Source: Ariolimax columbianus (lineage: Eukaryota; Mollusca; Gastropoda; Stylommatophora; Arionidae). From it: 64,000 nt of DNA. The stretch lies in the NCBI GenBank assembly GCA_036924085.1, contig JAVGWX010000007.1, positions 98,752,641 to 98,816,640 on the forward strand, given 5' to 3'. A program made the position numbers and the translations under genes. This document shows, piece after piece, positions 22,578 through 33,788 of this stretch. The notes beneath the pieces were generated by a model. It saw only the letters and a program-made list of their open reading frames with translations, ran no database searches and was not told where the DNA came from. Within the stretch, counting starts at the first letter, position 1, and each line of letters begins with the position of its first letter.

Positions 22578-23208
22578 ATTCTGTGAAGTATCAAATCTTG
22601 TAGTAGCAGATAACATCTTTCCATATAAAGACATCGACAAGATAACTTGGAATTCTCCTGATAGTAAAACAAAAAAATCAGATAGATCATTTCTGTATCC
22701 ACACAAAGTTATGTTCATAAATTTAGGATGTCAGATCTTATCGTGGCGTAAGATTGACAATGACCTCAACTTTGCATGGTCTAACGAAAGATGAAACTGA
22801 AACAAACTTTACCAGCTGAGAAGCAAGAATGAAATTGATGTACAGAAACAGCTATTTACAGAAATTCGAACAGAAAAAAATCTTAAGATTCATCAGCATA
22901 TTGAGTCATTACCAACATTAACCCCGTTTTAACTCAGCTATTGGTACGATTGATAGGAAATGGGAAAAGTTTAGTACAACATTGAAAGATGCAGCTGTAA
23001 CGACATCTGGATACTCCAAACATACAAAAAAGTGGCTGAGTGATGACAGCTGGGGTAAAATCCAAGAAAGAAAGACAGCAAAATGAAACCTTCTTGCAAC
23101 AACAAGACCTGTTGCATATGAGAATTGCAAGCAGAAGTATGACTCGCTTAATAAATGGTTAAATATAACGCTCGCAAAGACAAGATGCAGTTCTTCAATG
23201 AACTGGTC

Positions 23209-23552
23209 GCAACAGCTGGAAGTGGAGCAGCAGCTGGAAGTGGAGCAACAGCTGGAAGGGGAGCAACAGCTGGAAGTGGAGCAACAGCTGGAAGTGGAGC
23301 AACAGCTGGAAGGGGAGCAACAGCTGGAAGTGGAGCAACAGCTGGAAGTGGAGCAACAGCTGGAAGTGGAGCAACAGCTGGAAGTGGAGCAACAGCTGGA
23401 AGTGGAGCAGCAGCTGGAAGTGGAGCAGCAGCTGGAAGTGGAGCAACAGCTGGAAGTGGAGCAACAGCTGGAAGTGGAGCAACAGCTGGAAGTGGAGCAA
23501 CAGCTGGAAGTGGAGCAACAGCTGGAAGTGGAGCAACAGCTGGAAGTGGAGC
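23209..23552. repeat. 18-bp minisatellite inside LINE coding sequence (about 19 copies)
   Basis: The unit is GCAACAGCTGGAAGTGGA (Ala-Thr-Ala-Gly-Ser-Gly in the LINE frame). Variants are GCAGCA and GGAAGGGGA. It is bounded by LINE codons FFNELVATAG on the left and EVGNSRYLHQITRQ on the right, and it keeps the LINE frame. Confidence 0.97.
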
Positions 23553-23703
23553 AGAAGTGGGCAACAGCAGATACCTTCACCAGATCACAAGACAGTTATG
23601 CAATAAGCCACCTACTACAAATACGCCAATCAGAGATAAACATGTAAACCTTCTTACTACAGAAAAAGAAAAGATGAAACGTTGGGCAGAACATTTTACA
23701 GAG

Positions 23704-24652
23704 ATATTGAATAGACCACATCCCACAACAATATTGAATAGACCAAATCCTACAACAATATTGAATAGACCAAATCCTACAACAATATTGAATAGACCAC
23801 ATCCCACACCAATATTGAATAGATCACATCCCACAACAATATTGAATAGACCACATCCTACAACAATATTGAATAGATCACATCCCACAACAATATTGAA
23901 TAGACCACATCCTACAACAATATTGAAAAGACCACATCCCACAACAATATTGAATAGACCACATCCTACAACAATATTGAATAGATCACATCCTACAACA
24001 ATATTGAATAGACCACATCCTACAACAATATTGAAAAGACCACATCCCACAACAATATTGAATAGACCACATCCTACAACAATATTGAATAGATCACATC
24101 CTACAACAATATTGAATAGACCACATCCTACAACAATATTGAATAGACCACATCTTACAACAATATTGAATAGACCACATCCTACAACAATATTGAATAG
24201 ACCACATCCTACAACAATATTGAATAGACCACATCCTACAACAATATTGAATAGACCACATCCTACAACAATATTGAATAGACCACATCCTACAACAATA
24301 TTGAAAAAACCACATCCTACAACAATATTGAATAGACCACATCCTACAACAATATTGAATAGAGCACATCCTACAACAATATTGAATAGACCACATCCTA
24401 CAACAATATTGAATAGACCACATCCTACAACAATATTGAAAAAACCACATCCTACAACAATATTGAATAGACCACATCCTACAACAATATTGAATAGAGC
24501 ACATCCTACAACAATATTGAATAGAGCACATCCTACAACAATATTGAATAGACCACATCCTACAACAATATTGAATAGAGCACATCCTACAACAATATTG
24601 AATAGACCACATCCTACAACAATATTGAATAGACCACATCCTACAACAACCT
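23704..24652. repeat. 27-bp minisatellite inside LINE coding sequence (about 35 copies)
   Basis: The unit is ATATTGAATAGACCACATCC plus TACAACA (ILNRPHPTT in the LINE frame), with variants at AGACCA, AGATCA, AGAGCA and AAACCA. It starts exactly at the LINE motif EHFTEILNRPHP, so the founding unit is LINE coding sequence. Variant order suggests larger duplicated blocks: CCACATCCC/AAAAGACC near 23920 recurs near 24030. Confidence 0.97.
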
Positions 24653-26204
24653 CTACTTTTGAAAACGAAACAAACATGCCCCTCTTACCAGTGTTCTGTG
24701 CAGAATTTTCACTCGCATAAATCAAAAGCGCCATCCACAAACTAAAGAATTTTAAGGCAGCAGCGGATGATGAGATAACTGGGGAAATGTTAAAAGCCGC
24801 AGATGATACCCCCATAACTCATCTCTTATCCATCATAAATGATGCGTGCAAAGAGGAAAAAAACCACCACAAAGAAATTTGGTATCATTGTAAAAATACC
24901 GAAGAAAGGAGACTTATCTCATTGCAACAACTGGCGTGGCATGACACTCCTGTCAGTGCCTGGGAAAGTAATCTGCAGCATGGTATTAAAAAGACTCATG
25001 GAGCAGGTAGATGTCATCATAAGAGAAGAACAATCTGGCTTTAGACCAAAGCGTTCTTGCATTGATTCAATTTTCACACTCAGAACTATCATAGGATAAT
25101 CAGTAGAAATGTAATCCCCACTAATCATCAACTTCATTAACTCGTAGAAGGCCTTTGGCAGTCAATGTAATATCCATTTCTAAAGAACTATGGCTTAACC
25201 TCAAAATACATAAATATTATCAAAGCCTTATATAATAATTCACGAGGCTGTGTTCGAACAATCGAAGGCAACACTGAATGGTTTAATATAAAAACAGGAG
25301 TAAAACAGGGATGTATTTTATCACCTCTATTATTTGGCATAGCTATAGATTGAATTATGAAACTATGCCTATAATAAGCATTTATCCATAGAATTAACAA
25401 GACCCCAAAAGATCTTGAATTAACGACATAACGCTACTAAGTACCACTAATGAGAAAACACAAGAAAATATGGATGGATTATGTCCATGGTCAGAACAGA
25501 TAGGACTTCAAGTAAACGCCACAAAGACAAAAATCATGGCTTCCACAACTACAACGATTGATATCAAGCTACGGGGGAAATCTCTACAAAATGTCCAACA
25601 CTAAACATACCTGGGAAACAAAATGACACAAGATGGAGATGCCACGAAAGAAATTTCAACTAGAATTGCTTTGACCTCGGGCGCCTTTAATCAGCTCACC
25701 AACATCTGGAAATCAACAACACTGAGCAAACATACCAAGCTCAGCCTATTCAACTCAATCGTAATATCAGTTCTGGCATATGGATGTAAAAGCTAGAAGA
25801 CTACAAAAAGCGCTGAAAAACAAACTAAAATATCTTTGAAAATAAATGTTTAAGAAAATTATTGAATATTGGGACCAGTTAATAACTAATGGCTCGATAA
25901 GAACAGAGACAAACCAACTATATGTGTCGACCATCATCCGGAAAAAAACGATGAACATACATCGGGCATGTCCTTAGAATGAACGACAAACGTCTTCCAT
26001 TGTAAGCTCTCGACAGGACACAAAGGGACGTTTGGAAAAGAGGGAGACCCAAGGATACACCCGAAGAACAATCATGCGAGAGAGCTCAACCATGGGCCTC
26101 AGAACCATACAAGATCTAAAAACAGTGACGTCACAACGTTCCAATTGGAGATCATTTGTTTGTGCCTTATGCGCCGTATTTGGCGCGCAAAGAACATACA
26201 TATA

Positions 26205-26640
26205 TATTGTAGTCCTGATAAAACAGCTGCACAAGGGCAGGTGCCCACATGTACTTAACGGCAAGACTTCTTCATCATTCCAGGTTAGCAACAGCATGAA
26301 TCAGAGATGTGTACTTGCCACCTACCGCCCCCCCCCTTCCCAACTGTGTTCGACAGGATGGTTTCAGATATGGTGACGGACGCCTTCAAGGCACCGAGTA
26401 TGGCATACTATCCACGTGGATGGTGACCTATTCGATCCCGGCAGGGTGAACGCGAAGACTAAGGTGATACGCGGCACGATAAGCTGCTTTCTTTGCAGGA
26501 GACAGAGCTCTGAACGTACTGGTACTCCTAATCTGAGGGTCTCATAAGGGTTAGTGGTAGCGCCAACCTTCACGGCATAGAGAGGTACAAGGTTCAACTT
26601 TCGCTACAGACAAGCTCTAGTCCACCCAGCTGCAACCGGT
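26205..26640 (+). pseudogene. Short LINE RT fragment
   Basis: VLIKQLHKGRCPHVLNG, SSSFQVSNSMNQRCVLA and, past a C-run and frameshift, FDRMVSDMVTDAFK parallel MVKQLHEGMCACVLDSGA, VSNGVKQGCVLAP and SMMFAATMTDAF in the element at 17.6 kb. It is badly decayed. The 26641-26833 flank is unassigned. Confidence 0.7.
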
Positions 26641-26833
26641 TATTTGACTTACTATTTGGGAAGAAAGCGCAGCTAGGAAGGCAACTGGTCACGACACATG
26701 ATATGTGGCCTCATGCAACGAAACCTTTAACATTTCGTACTTGGCAGTAGTGACTGCTGTGGGAAAATCTTTGCCTTTTGATTTGAGTAATAGCCATTTA
26801 CTAAAACTGATCAGATTAGGCCAACTACTATAG

Positions 26834-27592
26834 CAAACCCAGGGACGGTTGTACAGTGGAATAGCAATCAGTTGTGACTGTTGAACCCGAGTAAACCCAG
26901 GGATGGTTGTACAGTGGAATAGCAATCAGTTGTGACTGTAGAACCCGAGTAAACCCAGGGATGGTTGTACAGTGGAATAGCAATCAGTTGTGACTGTAGA
27001 ACCCGAGTAAACCCAGGGACGGTTGTACAGTGGAATAGCAATCAGCTGTGACTGTAGAACCCGAGTAAACCCAGAGATGGTTGTACAGTGGAATAGCAAT
27101 CAGTTGTGACTGTTGAACCCGAGTAAACCCAGGGACGGTTGTACAGTGGAATAGCAATCAGTTGTGACTGTTGAACCCGAGTAAACCCAGGGACGGTTGT
27201 ACAGTGGAATAGCAATCAGTTGTGACTGTAGAACCCGAGTAAACCCAGGGATGGTTGTACAGTGGAATAGCAATCAGTTGTGACTGTTGAACCCGAGTAA
27301 ACCCAGGGACGGTTGTACAGTGGAATAGCAATCAGCTGTGACTGTAGAACCCGAGTAAACCCAGGGACGGTTGTACAGTGGAATAGCAATCAGTTGTGAC
27401 TGTTGAACCCGAGTAAACCCAGGGACGGTTGTACAGTGGAATAGCAATCAGCTGTGACTGTAGAACCCGAGTAAACCCAGGGACGGTTGTACAGTGGAAT
27501 AGCAATCAGTTGTGACTGTTGAACCCGAGTAAACCCAGGGACGGTTGTACAGTGGAATAGCAATCAGTTGTGACTGTTGAACCCGAGTGGGA
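26834..27592. repeat. 58-bp minisatellite, about 13 copies
   Basis: The unit contains GGTTGTACAGTGGAATAGCA, ATCAGTTGTGACTGT and GAACCCGAGTAAACCCAG. The period is 58 bp (starts at 26847, 26905 and onward). Alternating A/T at TGTAGAAC versus TGTTGAAC and C/T at ATCAGYTGTG mark sub-types. Confidence 0.98.
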
Positions 27593-27904
27593 GTAACATT
27601 TTAAAATGTATTATCCACTATTATTCATTGTTTATTATTTTAAAATAAATATTTACTACCGTCACCCTCCAACACCCCTTCCCCTGACATCAAAGTGAAT
27701 AAAAATCGAAGCTGTTAAAATGAACAATAAACTGCTCTCAAAGTTATTAGTCAATCAAATTCGTCAAACATGTCATAAGATAAAAAAATAATTAAAAGAA
27801 GTCAAGAACGGAAGCATGTCATTCAAAACATCTACACTTTAGGCTTTAAAAACATAGTCCTATTTAATTATAGGTAAAACGACATCCATATCACGACTTT
27901 TTAA
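27593..27904. other. Unassigned spacer between minisatellites
   Basis: AT-rich, with nothing recognisable. Confidence 0.45.
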
Positions 27905-28420
27905 GTTCAGATCAACTTGAAGGCTGTTATGTGTCAGATCAACTTGGAGGCTGTTATGTGTCAGATCAACTTGGAGGCTGTTATGTGTCAGATCAACTTG
28001 GAGGCTGTTATGTGTCAGATCAACTTGGACATTGTTATGTGTCAGATCAACTTGGAGGCTGTTATGTGTCAGATCAACTTGGAGGCTGTTATGTGTCAGA
28101 TCAACTTGGAGGCTGTTATGTGTCAGATCAACTTGGAGGCTGTTATGTGTCAGATCAACTTGGAGGCTGTTATGTGTCAGATCAACTTGGAGGCTGTTAT
28201 GTGTCAGATCAACTTGGAGGCTGTTATGTGTCAGATCAACTTGGAGGCTGTTATGTGTCAGATCAACTTGGAGGCTGTTATGTGTCAGATCAACTTGGAG
28301 GCTGTTATGTGTCAGATCAACTTGGAGGCTGTTATGTGTCAGATCAACTTGGACCCTGTTATGTGTCAGATCAACTTGGACCCTGTTATGTGTCAGATCA
28401 ATTCGGACATTGTCTTCGGG
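27905..28420. repeat. 27-bp minisatellite, about 19 copies
   Basis: The unit is AGATCAACTTGGAGGCTGTT plus ATGTGTC. Interior copies are almost identical; edge copies vary (GACATTG, GACCCTG). It leaves spurious 9-residue repeat frames open on both strands. Confidence 0.98.
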
Positions 28421-28639
28421 GTCCAGTAGATTTCTGTAATTTGTTTTTATAAACTTTTTAAGGGTAGACATTCCTTGCTCCCCACGATAGGCTGCTGTAA
28501 AAGGCAGAGGCACTTTAGTTGCATTCACAAAGTGCAGTTTTTAAAGTCGTTGCAGTTTTTGAAACTCAAAGACATGAGACATATGTTTTGTAATGCGGCG
28601 TTCAAGAAGTGTTTCTACCCATTTTTCACACCAGCAAGT

Positions 28640-28880
28640 GGACTATTGAAACAATTTACAACCCAACTGACAGTGTCTATTGAAACAATTTACAACCAAA
28701 CTGACAGTGACTATTCAAACAATTTAAACCTCAACTGACATTGTCTATTCAAACAATTTACAACCCAACTGACAGTGACTATTCAAACAATTTACAACCC
28801 AACTGACAGTGCCTATTCAAACAATTTACAACCCAACTGACAGTGACTATTCAAACAATTGACAACCCAACTCTCAGTAT
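28640..28880. repeat. 34-bp minisatellite, about 7 copies
   Basis: The unit contains CTATTCAAACAATTTACAAC and CCAACTGACAGTG. It begins with diverged copies (CTATTGAAACAATT). Confidence 0.96.
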
Positions 28881-29109
28881 GTGAATCAAACTCTGGGACG
28901 TTATCCGAGAATGGCTTTATGAGTTTTATGAACAGATTTCGTAAATGACTGTTCGAAGTTTAATTTTCATTGAGAAGTCCTCCAGAAAACCGCCTGCCAG
29001 CATCCTCATTAGTGTGCACCTCAAGAGGCAGCTAATTTACAAGTAAATATCGGTTGGCGAAGACGGAGAGGACATTGCAGCAGGTGGGCAGAAGTAGTGA
29101 AACCAACGA

Positions 29110-29635
29110 CCGTGATCAGGACTGGCCCTCTGATCAGGACTGGCCCTTTGACCAGGACTGGCCCTCTGATCAAGACTGGCCCTCTGATCAGGACTGGCCC
29201 GCTGATCAAGACTAGCCCTCTGATCAGGACTGGCCCTCTGTTCAGGACTGGCTCTCTGATCAGGACTGGCCCTCTGATCAAGACTAGCCCTATGATCAGG
29301 ACTGGCCCTATGATCAAGAGTAGCCCTCTGATCAGGACTGGCCCTCTGATCAGGACTGGCCCTCTGATCAGGACAGGCCCTCTGATCACGACTAGCCCTC
29401 TGATCAAGACTAGCCCTCTGATCAAGACTAGCCCTCTGATCAGGACTGGCTCTCTGATCAAGACTAGCCCCGTGATCAGGACTGGCCCTTTGATCAATAC
29501 TAGCCCTCTGATCAGGACTAGCCCTCTTATCAGGACTGGCCCTTTGATCAGGACTAGCCCTCTTATCAGGACTAGCCCTCTGATCAAAACTGGCCCTTTG
29601 ATCAAGACTAGCCCTCTGATCAGGACTGGCTCTGA
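29110..29635. repeat. 18-bp minisatellite, about 29 copies
   Basis: The unit is CTGATCAGGACTGGCCCT, with common variants CAAGACTAGCCC. Each unit carries a TGATCA palindrome. Frames of about 200 codons on both strands result from the 18-bp period and are not genes. Confidence 0.98.
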
Positions 29636-29722
29636 CTCCCACAGTGCTAGTAAGACCACCCTATCGTCCCTGGTCACTATGTGACACATTTTAACGACTG
29701 TAGACGGGGTTGGGACCCGCGC

Positions 29723-30745
29723 CAATACAGTCTTTCCACTTTACACACCAATACAGTCTTCCCACTTTACACACCAATACAGTCTTCCCACTTTACACAC
29801 CAATACAGTCTTCCCACTTTACACACCAATACAGTCTTTCCACTTTACACACCAATACAGTCTTCCCACTTTACACACCAATACAGTCTTCCCACTTTAC
29901 ACACCAATACAGTCTTTCCACTTTACACACCAATACAGTCTTTCCACTTTACACACCAATACAGTCTTCCCACTTTACACACCAATACAGTCTTTCCACT
30001 TTACACACCAATACAGTCTTCCCACTTTACACACCAATACAGTCTTCCCACTTTACACACCAATACAGTCTTCCCACTTTACACACCAATACAGTCTTTC
30101 CACTTTACACACCAATACAGTCTTCCCACTTTACACACCAATACAGTCTTCCCACTTTACACACCAATACAGTCTTCCCACTTTACACACCAATACAGTC
30201 TTCCCACTTTACACACCAATACAGTCTCCCCACTTTACACACCAATACAGTCTTCCCCCTTTACACACCAATACAGTCTTCCCACTTTACACACCAATAC
30301 AGTCTTCCCACTTTACACACCAATACAGTCTTTCCACTTTACACACCAATACAGTCTTCCCACTTTACACACCAATACAGTCTTCCCACTTTACACACCA
30401 ATACAGTCTTCCCACTTTACACACCAATACAGTCTTTCCACTTTACACACCAATACAGTCTTCCCACTTTACACACCAATACAGTCTTCCCACTTTACAC
30501 ACCAATACAGTCTTTCCACTTTACACACTAATACAGTCTTCCCACTTTACACACCAATACAGTCTTCCCACTTTACACACCAATACAGTCTTCCCACTTT
30601 ACACACCAATAGTCTTCCCACTTTACACACCAATACAGTCTTCCCACTTTACACACCAATACAGTCTTCCCACTTTACACACCAATACAGTCTTCCCACT
30701 TTACACACCAATACAGTCTTCCCACTTTACACACCAATAGTCTTT
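29723..30745. repeat. 26-bp minisatellite, about 39 copies
   Basis: The unit is CAATACAGTCTTCCCACTTT plus ACACAC. The TCTTTCC variant recurs at irregular intervals. 26 bp times 3 gives a 26-residue repeat in all frames, so the 273- and 370-codon open frames here are artefacts. Confidence 0.98.
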
Positions 30746-30937
30746 AGAGAAGTTAAATGCACAGAAAGGGACACGTCTTGCAATGTATTATAACTGAAAC
30801 AGTATGACACGAATATGTTGTAAAATATCAATAGTATACAACAAATTTTATCAGATGTTATAAGCCTAACACATCGACTTGTCTAGCTTACTCCCATATC
30901 CGACATGCGCAAAGATGGCGAACACATTAGGTTAAAT

Positions 30938-31419
30938 AAGAGGTTGGTAAACTACAGCTCATGGGCTAAATTAGACCCACATCTTATTTTGTACGTGCTG
31001 CAAGCTAAGAATGAATTTTACATTTTAAAATTCGTTAGAGTTCGTGCATTAACGTTCGTGCATTAACGGGTCGGCCAACTGCTGTGATGTAGAGTAGTGA
31101 CAGAGACCACATGTGACGCCCCTATAGCTTTACATTCGCACGATGATTGCTGGCCTTTTTGAACCCGAAATTTGATGAAATGTTATCTCGAAAAGTACCC
31201 AAATGCCATTCCATTTAGAAGAGCTGTGTATAATATAATTGTAGTCTATTTATTATTATTACGTTACATTTTCTTAAATAAATTTTGTGAAAACACTAGT
31301 TTCCCATCTTGCTTTTAAGTACGTCTACCTACATACAAATCCTGGAGTTTGCCTCTTGGCCCACAGATCCTGATACATTTATTATTTGGGCCTTTGCAAA
31401 AAATGTTTGCCGACCGCTG
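30938..31419. mobile_element. Probable hAT-type non-autonomous DNA transposon (MITE)
   Basis: The left end reads AAGAGGTTGGTAAACTAC and the right end, on the minus strand, reads CAGCGGTCGGCAAACATTT, giving imperfect terminal inverted repeats (GGTYGGYAAAC). Interior blocks GGGCTAAATTAGACCCAC, AGCTAAGAATGAATTTTACA, AGTGACAGAGACC and TTTGGGCCTTTGC resemble, from memory, a widespread family of short hAT elements. No transposase is encoded. I could not find a convincing 8-bp target duplication. Confidence 0.55.
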
Positions 31420-31454
31420 AATCAGCGTATTACTAAATCTAATGCTATAACTAA

Positions 31455-33700
31455 TTTCAACCATCATTACCTTACTAACTAACTACCTTACTACCTTACT
31501 AAATAACTACCTTACTACCTTACTAAATAACTACCTTACTACCTTACTAACTACCTTACTAACTACCCTTACTAACTACCTTACTAACTAGCTAACTTAC
31601 TAACTGCCTTCCTACCTTACTAACTAACTACCTTTCTACCTTACTAACTACCTTACTAACTACCTTACTAACTAGCTAACTTACTTACTAACTACCTTAC
31701 TAACTACCTTATTAACTAGCTAACTTACTAACTAACTATCTTTCTACCTTACTAACTACCTTACTACCTTACTAACTACCTTACTAATTAACTACCTTAC
31801 TACCTTACTAACTACCTTACTAATTACCTTACTAACTACCTTACTAACTACCTTACTAACTAGCTACCTTACTAACTAACTACCTTACTACCTAACTACC
31901 TAACTACCTTACTATCTTACTAACTACCTTACTAACTACTTTACTAACTACCTTACTAACTAACTGCCTTACTACCTTACTACCTTACTAACTACCTTAC
32001 TAACTACTTTACTACCTTACTAATAACCTTACTAGCTACCTTACTAACTTACTAACTAACTACTTTACTAACTACCTTACTAACTAACTAACTAACTAGC
32101 TAACTTACTAACTAACTACCTTCCTTTATTACTAATTAACTACCTCACTACCTTACTAACTACCTTACTAATTACCTTACTACCTTACTAACTACCTTAC
32201 TAACTACTTTACTAACTAGCTACCCTACTAACTAACTACCTTACTACCTTACTAACTAACTACCTTACTACCTTACTAACTACCTTACTAACTAGGCTAC
32301 CCTACTAACTAACTACCTTCCTACCTTACTAACTAACTACCTTACTACTTTACTAACTACCTTACTAACTACCTTACTAACTACTTTACTAACTACCTTA
32401 CTAGCTAGCTACCCTACTAACTAACTACCTTATTACCTTACTAACTAACTACCTTCCTACCTTACTAACTACCTTACTAACCACGTTCCTAACTAGTTAT
32501 CCTACTAACTAACTACTTTACTAACTAACTACTTTACTACCTTACTAACTACCTTACTACTTTCCTACCTTACTAACAACCTTACTAACTACCTTACTAA
32601 CTAGGCTACCCTACTAACTAACTACCTTCCTACCTTACTAACTAACTACCTTACTACTTTACTAACTACCTTACTAACTACCTTACTAACTACTTTACTA
32701 ACTACCTTACTAACTAGGCTACCCTACTAACTAACTACCTTCCTACCTTACTAACTAACTACCTTACTACTTTACTAACTACCTTACTAACTACCTTACT
32801 AACTACTTTACTAACTACCTTACTAACTAGCTACCCTACTAACTAACTAACTTATTACCTTACTAACTAACTACCTTCCTACCTTACTAACTACCTTACT
32901 AACCACGTTCCTAACTAGTTATCCTACTAACTAGCTACCCTACTAACTAACTATCTTACTACCTTACTAACTAACTACCTTACTAACTACTTTACTAACT
33001 ACCTTACTAACTAGCTAACTTACTAACTAACTACCTTCCTACCTTACTAACTAACTAACTAACTACCTTACTAACTAACTACCTTACTAACTAACTAACT
33101 ATTTTACTAATTAACTACCTTACTACCTTACTAACTACCTTACTAACTAACTATCTTACTAACTAACTAACTAACTACCTTACTAACTAGCTACCTAACT
33201 AACTAACTAGCTAACTACCTTACTAACTAACTAGCTACCTTACTAACTAACTAACTAACTACCTTACTAACTAGCTAACTGCCTTACTAACTAACTACCT
33301 TACTGACTAACTAACTATCTTACTAACTACCTTACTAACTTAATGCCTTACTAACGAACTACCTTACTAACTAGCTAACTACCTTCCTGACTAACTAACT
33401 ATTTTACTAACTACCTTACTAACTAAATGCCTTACTAATGAACTACCTTACTAACTAACTAACGAACTACCTTACTAAAACTAACAACCTTACTAACTAG
33501 CTAACTACCTTACTAACTAACTAACTGACTGACTGACTTACTAGCTTACTAACTAAATAACTAACTAACTAACTACCGGTAACGAACTACCTTACTAACT
33601 AACTAACGAACTACCTTACTAAAACTAACAACCTTACTAACTAACTAACTAACTAGCTAACTAACTAACTAATTAACTAATTAACTAACTAACTACTGAG
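31455..33700. repeat. 2.2-kb degenerate CTAA/CTTA/CTAC tetranucleotide array
   Basis: Composed almost wholly of ACTAACT, ACCTTACT and ACTACCTT blocks. Larger duplicated modules are visible, such as AACTAGGCTACCCTACTAAC at about 32290, 32607 and 32714. The minus strand, which is neurexin sense, is a long series of TTAGTAAGGTAG motifs. Confidence 0.97.
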
Positions 33701-33751
33701 TTCTTTGAGATTTGCCATAGATATGTATAAATGTATACCGAATTCAAATAT

Positions 33752-33788
33752 CCTTGTCGCAATATTGCCGTTAGGTTGTTCAACATTC
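33752..33788. repeat. Isolated unit of the 39-bp satellite (left flank of CR1-like LINE)
   Basis: CTTGTCGCAATATTGCCGTT followed by AGGTTGTTCAACATTC matches the unit at 37341 (CTTGTCGCAATATTGCCGTT, AAACTGCTCAACAGAG). Similar sequence on both sides suggests the LINE inserted into satellite DNA. Confidence 0.7.

Larger units (their letters stand above)
22738..26175 (+). pseudogene. LINE remnant (RT) carrying two internal minisatellites
   Basis: Read across frameshifts the plus strand gives DRKWEKFSTTLKDAAVTTSG, KKWLSDDSWGKIQERK, AYENCKQKYDSLNKWLN, then an 18-bp array, then NSRYLHQITRQLCNKPP, RWAEHFTEILNRPHP, then a 27-bp array. It resumes at IHKLKNFKAAADDEITGEML, KIPKKGDLSHCNNWRGMTLL, SVPGKVICSMVLKRLMEQ, QSGFRPKRSCIDSIFTLRT, KTGVKQGCILSPLLFGIAID and QIGLQVNATKTKIMAST, ending with thumb-region remnants such as KHTKLSLFNSIVISVLAYGC. 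The order is that of an APE-type LINE linker plus RT. The catalytic Y/FxDD box is not visible and many stops are present, so it is inactive. Confidence 0.85.

Noticed and set aside
23148..24815. Minus-strand frames of 138-412 codons (proline/alanine-, VVGCGLFN- and Cys-Ser-rich repeats)
   Set aside because: Antisense shadows of the 18- and 27-bp arrays inside the plus-strand LINE.
27860..30000. CRISPR-like look of regularly repeated short units
   Set aside because: Units are directly adjacent without unique spacers, and the DNA is clearly eukaryotic. These are minisatellites.
29681..30793. 370-codon frame with a 26-residue periodicity
   Set aside because: Produced by a 26-bp minisatellite; all frames give the same peptide in rotation, so it is not a gene.
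31455..33700. Yeast-like TACTAAC branch-point array on the plus strand
   Set aside because: TACTAAC is abundant on the plus strand, but the inferred gene is on the minus strand and animal branch points are degenerate. The donor-like motifs on the minus strand are the more relevant reading.
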